Positions 8,962-16,071 of a stretch of DNA of 19,889 nucleotides are shown here, piece after piece (positions within the stretch are counted from its first letter, which is position 1; every line of letters begins with the position of its first letter). Origin of the DNA: Lachnospiraceae bacterium UBA3316 (GTDB taxonomy: Bacteria; Bacillota; Clostridia; Lachnospirales; Lachnospiraceae); NCBI GenBank assembly GCA_002361955.1, contig DESK01000035.1:1-19889 (forward strand). The letters run 5' to 3'. A model generated the notes under the pieces. That model saw only the letters and a list, made by a program, of their open reading frames with translations. It searched no databases and had not been told where the DNA came from. Made by a program: the position numbers and the translations under genes.

Positions 8962-9306
8962 GGGGTTGTACTGGTTTCGACGGGGGTTTTGAAGTTTGGG
9001 AAGCCATCTGCGGGCCGGGACCGCATAGTAAACCGGAAACTAAATATAAACGCAGACGAAAATTTAGCGTTCGCAGCCTAATGGCTGCTGTCGGCCTCAG
9101 GTCACTCACAGCCTGAGTCACCGGCATCAAATGATGTGAGGCACTTCATTTCCAAAGCTTTGAGGAGATGGAAGAACTTATGAAGCTACTGAAGCCAAAA
9201 GCCTGTCATTAGGCGTTTGGCAGAGGGAATGTCAAAATAATGACTGTGATGGGAGATGCCTGGATGGAGAGGCTTTCGGACAGGGGTTCGATTCCCCTCA
9301 GCTCCA
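8962..9306 (+). ncRNA. ssrA: Transfer-messenger RNA (tmRNA)
   Basis: The one-piece tmRNA is about 345 nt. The 5' end GGGGTTG (8962-8968) pairs with CAGCTCC (9299-9305) to form the acceptor stem, with GU pairs. The conserved ACTGGTTTCGACGGGG follows at the 5' end, and the T-arm GGTTCGATTCCCCTC is near the 3' end. The resume codon is most likely GCA at 9052, giving the encoded tag ADENLAFAA then TAA at 9079-9081. With the alanine carried by tmRNA itself, the tag reads AADENLAFAA. The 3' CCA is not encoded (A9306 is followed by TAA) and must be added. It rescues ribosomes together with SmpB from the adjacent gene. ORFs crossing it are not genes. Confidence 0.97.
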
Positions 9307-9338
9307 TAAAAAAACCTTGCGTTCGCAAGGTTTTTTTT
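9307..9338. terminator. Strong bidirectional terminator after ssrA
   Basis: CCTTGC (9315-9320) and GCAAGG (9325-9330) enclose a GTTC loop. The stem is flanked by an A run on the left and eight T residues on the right, so it can stop both ssrA and the convergent minus-strand gene. Confidence 0.93.
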
Positions 9339-9349
9339 GTGGGATAAAG

Positions 9350-10845
9350 TTATTTTTTTGCGTTGTTTATGGATAAATAGGAGACGATCAGATCGGCGCA
9401 TTTTTGGATGCCGACGGAGCTGTCAACGCAAAGCTCATATTGATGGGGATCGCCCCATTTTTTACCGGAGATATTTCTGTAATAGGTCGCCCGCGCCTTG
9501 TCGGAACGTTCGATATTCTTTTTTCCCTCCTCCCACGTATCGCCGTACATCTCCATCACCTTTTTCGTGCGGTAGTCTTTCGGGGCATAGATAAAAATTC
9601 TTACCAGATCCTTTCTGTGGCGCAGGACATGGTCGGCGGAGCGGCCCACTATGACGCAGGAACCGACTTCTGCGATCTTTTTTATCACCTGATCCTGTGC
9701 AATGATAGCCTGCTGGATCACGCTGGTACTCAAATACAGATCCCGCATAACCGCGTTTTCATCAGAGTTGATATTGGAAATAAATTCGCTCGCAAGGCCG
9801 CTTTCCTTTGCGGCGATCGCCGTCATTTCCTTGTAATAGCAGGGAATCTGCAGTTTTTGGGCCACCAGCTGACCGATCTGTTTTCCGGCGGTTCCGTGTT
9901 CGCGGGCAATGGTAATGATAACGCCCGGGGAGGAAGGCTGTATGGCCTGGTCACCCGCCTTCCCCTGTGCCTTATGCTTCTCCTGCTCCAAGCTCTTCCA
10001 CAGCCTTACCATGACGATCCCTGTAATGAAAACAGCGATGACGTCGGCAATGGGGGCGGCCCAGAAAATACCTGTAACACCGCAGAACACAGGCACGGAG
10101 AGAGAGAAGAGGATGAGCAGCACATCTCTTAAAATGGAAAGGGGCGCTGCCGCTTTGGCGTGTCCGATGGACTGCAGGAAGATGGCGCAAACCTTCTGCA
10201 CACACGTAAAAATGATCAGGGAAAGGTAAATGCGCAGGCACAAAACGGCAAACTGTGTGTAAAGCTCCCCGTCGGCGCCGAACATCTTGATGAATAACAG
10301 CGGGAACGCCTCAAAAAGGAAGGTGCATACGGCACAGACGATGACCGTCCATTTGATGATGAGCTTCAGCAATTCCTGTACCCTGTCATATTTCCCCGCG
10401 CCGTAATTATATCCCACGATGGGCTGCGCCCCGGCCGCTAGTCATGGGCCAGGGAGAGGTTCGCGTCCGTTGCCCCGATCAGCCGCAGCAGGTTATCGCC
10501 CCAGAGGTAGCTGATGGCGATGATCACCACGCCGCCGAGAAATGAGCACAGAATGCTGTTTCCTACGCTGGTGGGAATCTCCTGTGTTTCATTTTTACCG
10601 AAAGAAACGCTCAGGTCAGCCGCCGCGCCGTCGCCAAAAAACAGGGACACGCCCCAGCCGATGACGGTGATCGGAAAGATAATGCCTGTTGCGGCATTTC
10701 CCAGGTATCCGACGCCGTTTCCCACAAAGATCTGGTCTACGATATTGTAGAGACAGGAAATGATCAGTGAGAAAATACAGGGGATCGCGAATTTCCTCAG
10801 TAATACGCCGACTTTTTCTGTTCCTAAATAATTGTTTTGTTCCAT
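9350..10845 (-). pseudogene. MATE efflux transporter fused to a cytidylate-kinase-like domain, broken by an internal deletion
   Basis: The N-terminal piece (10845-10438) encodes 135 residues of a MATE-family multidrug/Na+ antiporter (from MEQNNYLGTEKV, with NIVDQIFVGNGVGYLGNAA). It ends at a stop straight after LSLAHD. A different frame then resumes with AAGAQPIVGYNYGAGKYDRV, the MATE segment normally well over 100 residues further on. So roughly 150 codons (several central helices) are gone and the frame is lost at about 10430-10441. After the last MATE helices and a linker (KSLEQEKHKAQGKAGD), a C-terminal domain of about 190 residues starts near 9922 with VIITIAREHGTAGKQIG. It resembles the Cytidylate_kin2 (AAA/P-loop) family; such MATE fusions occur in Lachnospiraceae. 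The ATG at 10845 has AGGAGG upstream. A shorter kinase-containing product from an internal GTG (10417) is possible but unproven. Confidence 0.85.
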
Positions 10846-10935
10846 AATAACCTCCTGTTTTGCAGTCAAAAAGGGGCACATACTTTCGCATGCGCCGTGA
10901 GTCTGGTAAATACAAGCTGCTTTTACTCGTTTCAT
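10846..10935 (-). other. Upstream in-frame remnant ahead of the MATE pseudogene
   Basis: A minus-strand frame starting at ATG 10935 (MKRVKAACIYQT...) runs without a stop into the MATE ATG. Its first dozen residues resemble the start of a small Lachnospiraceae protein family that I recall only loosely; the rest does not. It may be a deletion remnant of a small upstream gene. The AGGAGG before 10845 supports the MATE start rather than this one. Confidence 0.3.
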
Positions 10936-11018
10936 GTGTTTTCCTTCCATTTCTACAAAATAAAAGTGCAGCTCATAAGCAACAGGAATTACGCTTAAAA
11001 GCTACACGTTGTATCTAT

Positions 11019-11047
11019 ATTATAGAAAAAATCAATTTTCATTTCAA
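11019..11047 (-). promoter_or_regulatory. Promoter upstream of the MATE pseudogene
   Basis: On the minus strand TTGAAA (11047-11042) is followed after 17 bp by a perfect TATAAT (11024-11019). The leader to the MATE ATG would be about 165 nt. The rest of the gap 10936-11123 holds no gene I can support. Confidence 0.65.
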
Positions 11048-11123
11048 AGGGAGTTTTAACTAAAAAATACGGAAAGTGGATTGTTAGTTTTTATGAAAAG
11101 GGAGAAGGGCAAAGCTCTTTTCC

Positions 11124-11160
11124 GCAAAAAAACCGCCGCAAGTTTGTCCTGCGGCGGTTT
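11124..11160 (-). terminator. Terminator of the HPr-like gene
   Basis: AAACCGCCGCA (11130-11140) pairs perfectly with TGCGGCGGTTT (11150-11160) around a 9-nt loop. On the minus strand it is followed by seven T residues, so it acts for the gene ending at 11182. Confidence 0.9.
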
Positions 11161-11181
11161 CTGGAAGCAGCGCTTCCAATA

Positions 11182-11430
11182 TTATTCTTCTACCTGGTTG
11201 TCCATCATGAACCGAACCAGAAGGTTTGCGTCATCGGGATCTGTCGTTGCCAGCTCTAACTCAGGAATTTCACCGTCGGAAAAGAGCTTAGCCAGTGAAA
11301 AGTACTGAGAGAGCTTGGATTTCAGGTTCAGTTTGATATCTTCGCCTACCAGTTCCACTTTTCCATTACATTTGTCAATGGTTTCAAACAATTTGTTAAC
11401 ATCCTTAATGTTCATCAGTTTCACATTCAT
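11182..11430 (-). CDS. Small HPr-like protein (82 residues)
   Basis: A compact single gene with a good ribosome site (GGGAGG, 8 bases before the ATG at 11430) and its own strong terminator. The sequence runs MNVKLMNIKDVNKLFETIDKC, then KVELVGEDIKLNLKSKLSQY, and ends with PDDANLLVRFMMDN. The pattern of a beta strand, a NLKS-type helix start and a C-terminal acidic helix is like HPr of the phosphotransferase system (about 85 residues). The phosphorylatable His region (GLHARPA) is absent, so it is unlikely to be a classical phosphocarrier. Similar small proteins occur widely in Lachnospiraceae with inconsistent names. HPr relationship is inference from fold-like pattern; function unknown. Confidence 0.75.
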   Translation of the reverse strand: MNVKLMNIKDVNKLFETIDKCNGKVELVGEDIKLNLKSKLSQYFSLAKLFSDGEIPELELATTDPDDANLLVRFMMDNQVEE

Positions 11431-11600
11431 GTCTTTTTCCTCCCTTTTTCCTTTGTTGAACGTATTTTAGCATTCTTTCCGGAGGGTGGCAATACGCAAA
11501 AGAGGCAAAAATATAGCGCTTTTTGCCGCCTTTTCCTCCAATTTTCGTCGCACAGCCGGAAAACCTTTCTGATTTTTCAGAAATATTTCACAAATATCAG

Positions 11601-11629
11601 TTGAAATAATCACTTTAACGTTATAAAAT
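11601..11629 (+). promoter_or_regulatory. Promoter for the repeat lipoprotein gene
   Basis: TTGAAA (11601-11606), a 17-bp spacer and TAAAAT (11624-11629). The expected transcription start (about 11636) lies only about 35 bp ahead of the chosen ATG. This disfavours the upstream ATG at 11641. Confidence 0.65.
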
Positions 11630-11670
11630 AAAGGCAGAAAATGACGACGAGTAAAAGAAAGGGGATGCAG

Positions 11671-12693
11671 ATGAGGGTGAACAGGAAACGTATGAGGCCG
11701 TTATTTGTGGCGGCAGCAGTGATGATAGCTGTTTCAGGGTGCAGCGGTCAGGGAAAAGAGACGGAGGATACGTCGGAGACAGCCACAGAGAAGGGAACGG
11801 AGACACAGGCAGTGCTGGAGAAAGTGACTTATACATCCACCGACGGAAGCGTATCGATCATCCTGCCTGATTCCGGCTGGGTCAATACGGAGGATGCCGG
11901 CGGGAAGCTGTCTTTTTCGGCAGAGGGCAAGGGTGAGATTACCATAGACTATGCAGACAGCAAGAAAGCAGTGGGAACCCTGGCATTCGGCTCTACGGAA
12001 ACAAAGCTGAAAAAAAGGCTGGAAAAGCTGGGAGTGCCCGTGGACGCTGTGGAGATCAGCGATTACACGTTTGATGCTTCCACAGGAATCAGAAAATGCT
12101 CTTATACGATGAAGCGTACAGATGCCGCGGCGGAGAATGTCTGCACGGTGACGGCGGTTACCGCAGTGAGCACCAGGGGCTATCAGGTGTCAGGCAGCAT
12201 CAAGACGGAGGATGAGGCTCTCCTGGCGGCGGTTAAGGAATCGGTCAACAGCTTCCTTGTGCTGCAGAATCCTCTGACAGCGGAGGAACAGACGGAGACA
12301 GAGGCCGGCCAGGGAGAGGACGCTTCCGGCAGCGGCAGCGATGAGGAGAGATACTTCTTTGACGAGCCCGGGAACACCATCTATGTAAAGCAGAATGGGG
12401 ACGGCGTCTGGGTGGACAAGAACGGTATGGCCTATAAGTTCTATGAGAACGGCGTGGAAGACAGCAATGGAACGAAATATTACTATGATCCGCCCTCATA
12501 CCGGAAGGACAGCTCAGGAGGCTCTTCTGATTCTGGAAGCACAGCAGAGTATTATGATTTCTATGATAAGGACGGAAATTATATCAAGGCTACCCAGGAT
12601 GAAAACGGAAACTGGGTGGGAGACGACGGAAAGACGTACATCTTTGGAGAAAAGGGCGTGACGGACTCCGAGGGAAATTTCCATCCATATTAA
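11671..12693 (+). CDS. Secreted lipoprotein with two C-terminal repeats, function unknown
   Basis: The protein is 340 residues from ATG 11671, chosen because AAAGGGG lies six bases upstream; an in-frame ATG at 11641 has no ribosome site. It has a basic N-terminus, a hydrophobic segment and lipobox VSGC with Cys24, so it should be lipid-anchored outside the cell. A Thr/Glu-rich linker follows (about 25-50), then a mixed domain (about 50-205) and an acidic Ser/Gly linker. The last 110 residues contain two related units, YVKQNGDGVWVDKNGMAYKF and YIKATQDENGNWVGDDGKTY, each followed by a GV(E/T)DS(N/E)G block. I do not recognise a named family. It lies directly upstream of a two-component system, but a terminator and a separate promoter intervene. 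Confidence 0.85.
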   Translation: MRVNRKRMRPLFVAAAVMIAVSGCSGQGKETEDTSETATEKGTETQAVLEKVTYTSTDGSVSIILPDSGWVNTEDAGGKLSFSAEGKGEITIDYADSKKAVGTLAFGSTETKLKKRLEKLGVPVDAVEISDYTFDASTGIRKCSYTMKRTDAAAENVCTVTAVTAVSTRGYQVSGSIKTEDEALLAAVKESVNSFLVLQNPLTAEEQTETEAGQGEDASGSGSDEERYFFDEPGNTIYVKQNGDGVWVDKNGMAYKFYENGVEDSNGTKYYYDPPSYRKDSSGGSSDSGSTAEYYDFYDKDGNYIKATQDENGNWVGDDGKTYIFGEKGVTDSEGNFHPY

Positions 12694-12700
12694 AAGCGCA

Positions 12701-12740
12701 AAAAGGGGAGGGGAACAGGAACGTTCTTCTCCCTTCTTTT
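12701..12740 (+). terminator. Terminator after the repeat lipoprotein gene
   Basis: GGGAG-GG-GAAC (12706-12716) pairs with GTTC-TT-CTCCC (12723-12733) including two GU pairs, loop AGGAAC, followed by TTCTTTT. Confidence 0.7.
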
Positions 12741-12773
12741 CGTCCGGGCGTTCACAGAACCTACATAAATAGT

Positions 12774-12782
12774 TGCTATACT
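12774..12782 (+). promoter_or_regulatory. Extended -10 promoter for the two-component operon
   Basis: TGC directly precedes TATACT (12777-12782), an extended -10 element. No good -35 is present at 17 bp. It lies 58 bp ahead of the response regulator start. Confidence 0.5.
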
Positions 12783-12839
12783 GAAAAAAATGATTCAGGA
12801 GTCAAATGGGTTGAACCATGGGAAAGGCAGGAGACTGAA

Positions 12840-13526
12840 ATGGAACAGAGACTAAAGGTAATGGTAGTAGATGACGAGAGCAGAATGAGAAAGCTTGTGA
12901 AGGATTTTCTTGTAAAAAAGAATTTTGAAGTGCTGGAGGCAGAAAACGGCTCGGACGCCATCGATCTTTTTTTTGCCCAGAAGGATATTGATCTGGTGAT
13001 TCTCGATGTGATGATGCCAAAGATGGATGGCTGGGAGGTATGCCGCCAGATCAGGGCCTACTCCAAGGTTCCGATCATCATGCTGACGGCGCGCTCTGAC
13101 GAGAAGGACGAGCTGCTGGGATTTGAACTGGGGGTGGATGAGTACATCTCGAAGCCCTTCAGCCCGAAGATTCTGGTAGCCCGGGTGGAGGCCATCCTCA
13201 GAAGAACCAGCGCCCTCGCCTCAGAGGAGGTGCTGAAAGCGGGAAATATCGAGGTTGATAAGGCGGCCCATCAGGTGACGGTGGACGGCAGGCAGGTGGA
13301 GCTCAGCTTCAAGGAATTTGAACTGCTGGTGTACTTTATCGAAAACCAGGGGCTGGCCCTGTCCAGGGAAAAGATCTTAAACAGCGTCTGGAACTACGAT
13401 TATTTTGGAGATGCCAGGACCATCGACACCCATGTGAAGAAGCTGAGAAACAAGCTGGGAGATAAGGGGAATTATATCAAGACAATCTGGGGAATGGGCT
13501 ACAAATTTGAAGTAGAGGGACAGTAG
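12840..13526 (+). CDS. OmpR/PhoB-family response regulator
   Basis: The 228-residue cytoplasmic transcription factor has a receiver domain (1-120) with acidic pair Asp11/Asp12, phospho-acceptor Asp56 in VILDVMMP, Thr83 in MLTAR and Lys105 in ISKPF. A winged-helix DNA-binding domain follows (about 130-226, with SFKEFELLVYFIENQG and DTHVKKLRNKLG). AGGAGA lies five bases before the ATG at 12840. It is followed after two bases by its cognate sensor kinase, so they form one unit. Target genes and signal cannot be read from the sequence; the upstream lipoprotein gene and the downstream BFD-like gene are candidates by position. Confidence 0.96.
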   Translation: MEQRLKVMVVDDESRMRKLVKDFLVKKNFEVLEAENGSDAIDLFFAQKDIDLVILDVMMPKMDGWEVCRQIRAYSKVPIIMLTARSDEKDELLGFELGVDEYISKPFSPKILVARVEAILRRTSALASEEVLKAGNIEVDKAAHQVTVDGRQVELSFKEFELLVYFIENQGLALSREKILNSVWNYDYFGDARTIDTHVKKLRNKLGDKGNYIKTIWGMGYKFEVEGQ

Positions 13527-13528
13527 AG

Positions 13529-15037
13529 ATGAAACATTCGATAAAAAGGGAGATCGCTGTTCTCTTTATCGGCATTATCGCTTTGGCTCTGGCGGGAAAC
13601 TGGGCCATCAACAACATATTCCTGGAAAGCTACTATATGATGAAGAAAAAGAATACCCTGGTGGATGCCTACCGCGTGATCAATCAGGTGACAGAGCCGG
13701 GGGAATACCAGAGCGAAGAATTGCTGGCAAAGCTGAATGAAATCCGTGAGGCAAATAATATCGTAAACTTTGTAGTTTTGGATCAGGATTTTAACAAGGT
13801 TATCGGATTGGATGACGGCACGGAGCGGAAGGTGGGAAAATACGCGGCCAGGCTTTGGCGGTATGTGCAGGATGTGGATTTGTATGGAATGGAGGATCTG
13901 GAGATCAAGGTCCTCAAAAAGAAGGAAAATTACGTTCTGCAAAAGACGACAGATCTGGCCACCCATGCGGACAGCCTGGAAATCTGGGGAACCCTGAATA
14001 CGGGCTACTATTTCGCCATGACCATCCCCATTGAGAGTATCCGTGAGAATGCGAAGATCTCCAATGAGTTTCTGGGGTATTTCAGCGCCGCAGCCATCAC
14101 CCTAAGCATTTTTTTGATCTGGTGGATGTCCAAGAAGATCACCAATCCGATCCTGGAGCTGGCGGAGCTGTCCAAACGGATGGCAAACCTGGATTTTGAC
14201 GCAAAGTATACCAGCGGCGGGAAAAACGAAATCGGCCAGCTGGGGGAGCACTTTAACCAGATGTCGGAAACTCTGGAGAGGACAATCTCAGAGCTGAAGA
14301 CAGCCAACAATGAGCTGCAGAGAGATATCGAGCAGAAGACCCAGATCGACGAGATGCGCAAGGAGTTCCTGTCCAACGTCTCCCATGAGCTGAAAACGCC
14401 CATCGCCCTGATCCAGGGCTACGCGGAGGGGCTGAAGGAGTGTATCAACGACGACGAGGAGAGCCGTGATTTCTACTGCGACGTGATCATGGACGAAGCG
14501 GGAAAGATGAATACGATGGTGAAGAAGCTTTTGACGCTGAATCAGCTGGAGTTTGGAAATGAGACAGTGTCCCTGGAGCGGTTTGACCTGACGACCCTGA
14601 TCCGGGGCGTGATCCAGTCCGCCGGGATCCTGGCCCAGCAGAAGGAAGCTAAAATCATCTTCAAGGAAAAGGAACCGGCGTATGTGTGGGCCGATGAATT
14701 TAAGATTGAGGAAGTCGTGACAAACTATATCAGCAACGCCATCAACCATGTGGATTTCGATAAGGTGATCGATGTGAAGATCCGCCGGGGGAATGGGAAG
14801 GTGCGGGTGTCTGTCTTCAATACGGGACGGCCCATACCGGAGGAGGATATGGACAAGATCTGGATTAAATTTTATAAGGTGGATAAGGCCAGAACCAGGG
14901 AGTACGGAGGAAGCGGCATCGGCCTTTCTATCGTGAAGGCCATCATGGATTCCCTGAATCAGAAATGCGGCGCGGTCAACTATGAAAACGGCGTGGAATT
15001 CTGGTTTGAGCTGGACGGAGAGGAGAGAGAAGCGTAG
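13529..15037 (+). CDS. Membrane sensor histidine kinase
   Basis: The 502-residue partner of the preceding regulator has TM1 at about 9-29, an extracytoplasmic sensor region (about 30-180), TM2 at about 182-203 (FSAAAITLSIFLIWWM) and a HAMP linker to about 255. The dimerization domain has the phosphorylated His286 in NVSHELKTPIALIQGYAEG. The ATPase domain has the N box NYISNAINH (about 399-407), VFNTGRPIPEED (Asn in place of the usual G1 Asp, as in related clostridial and VanS-like kinases), KFYKVDKART and GGSGIGLSIVKAI. GAGGGA lies eight bases before ATG 13529. The stop codon is followed after one base by the BFD-like gene, indicating a three-gene operon. Confidence 0.96.
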   Translation: MKHSIKREIAVLFIGIIALALAGNWAINNIFLESYYMMKKKNTLVDAYRVINQVTEPGEYQSEELLAKLNEIREANNIVNFVVLDQDFNKVIGLDDGTERKVGKYAARLWRYVQDVDLYGMEDLEIKVLKKKENYVLQKTTDLATHADSLEIWGTLNTGYYFAMTIPIESIRENAKISNEFLGYFSAAAITLSIFLIWWMSKKITNPILELAELSKRMANLDFDAKYTSGGKNEIGQLGEHFNQMSETLERTISELKTANNELQRDIEQKTQIDEMRKEFLSNVSHELKTPIALIQGYAEGLKECINDDEESRDFYCDVIMDEAGKMNTMVKKLLTLNQLEFGNETVSLERFDLTTLIRGVIQSAGILAQQKEAKIIFKEKEPAYVWADEFKIEEVVTNYISNAINHVDFDKVIDVKIRRGNGKVRVSVFNTGRPIPEEDMDKIWIKFYKVDKARTREYGGSGIGLSIVKAIMDSLNQKCGAVNYENGVEFWFELDGEEREA

Positions 15038-15038
15038 G

Positions 15039-15230
15039 ATGAACGGCAATCATATTGTATGTGAGTGCAATGGGACAACGGCGGCCCAGATCGAGCGGGC
15101 CGTGCAGGAAGGAGCCAGAAGCTTTGAGGAGGTTCAGGAGAAGCTTCATATTGGAAAGCAGTGTATCAAGTGCAAGGAACTGGCGAAGCTTTTGATTGAG
15201 AGCTTTGTGGAGGATATGGAGGAGCAGTAA
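15039..15230 (+). CDS. BFD-like [2Fe-2S] binding small protein
   Basis: A 63-residue protein begins at ATG 15039, one base after the kinase stop, with GAGGAGAG upstream inside the kinase end. It carries the four cysteines of the bacterioferritin-associated ferredoxin (Fer2_BFD) domain: Cys8-x-Cys10 (IVCECNGTT) and Cys42-x2-Cys45 (GKQCIKCKE), with the helical spacer AAQIERAVQEGARSFEEV. BFD domains bind a [2Fe-2S] cluster and act in iron release or as domains of redox enzymes. A stand-alone copy coupled to a two-component system could serve as a redox or iron partner; that role is inference. A longer frame from 14982 inside the kinase gene is an extension without homology. Confidence 0.85.
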   Translation: MNGNHIVCECNGTTAAQIERAVQEGARSFEEVQEKLHIGKQCIKCKELAKLLIESFVEDMEEQ

Positions 15231-15238
15231 AAAAGTGG

Positions 15239-15281
15239 AAACCCACCCTGATATTTAGCAAAAGCTTCAGGGTGGGTTTTT
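15239..15281 (+). terminator. Terminator of the two-component/BFD operon
   Basis: AAACCCACCCTGA (15239-15251) pairs perfectly with TCAGGGTGGGTTT (15267-15279), 15-nt loop, followed by T residues. Confidence 0.93.
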
Positions 15282-15307
15282 GTATGGCACGAACCGCTGA
15301 AAAAGAT

Positions 15308-15336
15308 TGATATTATCGGAATAATTGCATATAATA
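15308..15336 (+). promoter_or_regulatory. Promoter for antitoxin copy 1
   Basis: TTGATA (15308-15313), exactly 17 bp, then a perfect TATAAT (15331-15336). Downstream of it, in the leader, is a 9-bp triplicated unit. Confidence 0.8.
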
Positions 15337-15342
15337 GAAGAG

Positions 15343-15369
15343 TAAAGAAAGTAAAGAAAATAAAGAAAA
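15343..15369 (+). repeat. Triplicated 9-bp purine-rich unit in the antitoxin leader
   Basis: TAAAGAAA occurs three times in a row with 9-bp period, between the TATAAT promoter and the ribosome site of antitoxin copy 1. It could be slippage-prone or a protein-binding iteron; no function is evident. Confidence 0.6.
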
Positions 15370-15400
15370 CCAAGCGGCTATTTTGAAAGGATGATGATAT

Positions 15401-15679
15401 ATGGAAGTAGCAAAGATTTCCAGCAAAGGACAGATTACCATTCCTATATCTGTACGGAATGCATTGAAACTGAAAGCCGGGGATAAGATTGTTATTTTTG
15501 AGGAAAACGGCAGGTTCTATTTTGAAAATTCCGCAATGCTGGCATTTAAGCGGGCAGAAGAAGCGTTCGCCGGAGAAGCGGAGAAGGCAGGCTTTGCATC
15601 CGAGGAAGAAATGCAGGACTACATGAAGGAAATTCGGAAGGAAGCTATCACATCCATCCAATCAGAAATGAGCAATTGA
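15401..15679 (+). CDS. AbrB/MazE-family antitoxin, copy 1 (intact N-terminus, no toxin downstream)
   Basis: The 92-residue protein has an N-terminal swapped-hairpin DNA-binding domain (1-47, MEVAKISSKGQITIPISVRN) and a charged helical C-terminus (48-90) of the kind that binds and neutralises toxins. GAAAGGATGA precedes the ATG at 15401, and a strong promoter lies 65 bp upstream. No toxin gene follows. The DNA from 15439 to 15644 is 201/206 identical to 18600-18805. After KEIRKE the protein ends in AITSIQSEMSN, whose DNA matches the sequence found after the PIN toxin at 19273 onward. So this looks like a toxin-deleted derivative with a replaced C-terminal tail. It could still bind DNA and perhaps act in trans. 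Confidence 0.9.
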   Translation: MEVAKISSKGQITIPISVRNALKLKAGDKIVIFEENGRFYFENSAMLAFKRAEEAFAGEAEKAGFASEEEMQDYMKEIRKEAITSIQSEMSN

Positions 15680-15732
15680 TTTCTGATTTGGTAAGATTGT
15701 GCAAATAGAAACTGAATAATGGAATTAAAGGC

Positions 15733-15772
15733 AAGTAGCGAATCTAAGAAACAGATGCGCTGCTTCTTTTTT
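15733..15772 (+). terminator. Terminator after antitoxin copy 1
   Basis: AAGTAGCG (15733-15740) pairs with CGCTGCTT (15758-15765) with one GU pair, followed by CTTTTTT. Confidence 0.7.
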
Positions 15773-15869
15773 GCGAAAAAAAGTTTGGGGAAGAGGTTGT
15801 TTTTGCCCTCTGAAACCTGTGATTAGTGAAGGTTTTTTTCGGGAAATCTCGGAAAGGAGGCGATAACCA

Positions 15870-16049
15870 ATGAGGCTGACAAAAGCGGAGCAGCTTGCCA
15901 ATGAGATGGCGGAATGTGCGGAGATCAGGGAGCTGACCATAGTGAACCGGCTGATCGAAAAAATTGAGGTATCAGAACCAACGACCACAGACGGGGAAAA
16001 AGTCCAGAAAATACGGATTTATTATAAGTTTGTGGGCGAAATCAACTAA
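15870..16049 (+). pseudogene. C-terminal remnant of a large serine recombinase (DUF4368-like)
   Basis: A 59-codon frame starts at ATG 15870 with AAAGGAGG nine bases upstream. It ends in ELTIVNRLIEKIEVSEPTTT, then KVQKIRIYYKFVGEI. This pattern is the C-terminal DUF4368 tail of serine site-specific recombinases of clostridial mobilizable transposons, in which these residues follow a recombinase of about 500 residues. No catalytic resolvase domain is present, and the frame is stopped two codons upstream of the ATG. It is a footprint of a former mobile element. Family call is from recalled similarity. Confidence 0.6.
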
Positions 16050-16071
16050 AAAATCCATTATGTACCTATAA

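Noticed and set aside
8910..9116. ORF through the tmRNA 5' half
   Set aside because: The region folds as tmRNA; only the nine-codon tag frame is decoded.
9404..10132. Plus-strand ORF (242 codons)
   Set aside because: It is antisense to the MATE-kinase pseudogene and shows no recognisable protein features.
14288..15049. Minus-strand ORF (253 codons) inside the histidine kinase gene
   Set aside because: It is antisense to conserved kinase motifs (H, N and G boxes).
15343..15369. Tandem repeats considered as a CRISPR-like array
   Set aside because: Units are 9 bp with no spacers and there are no cas genes.
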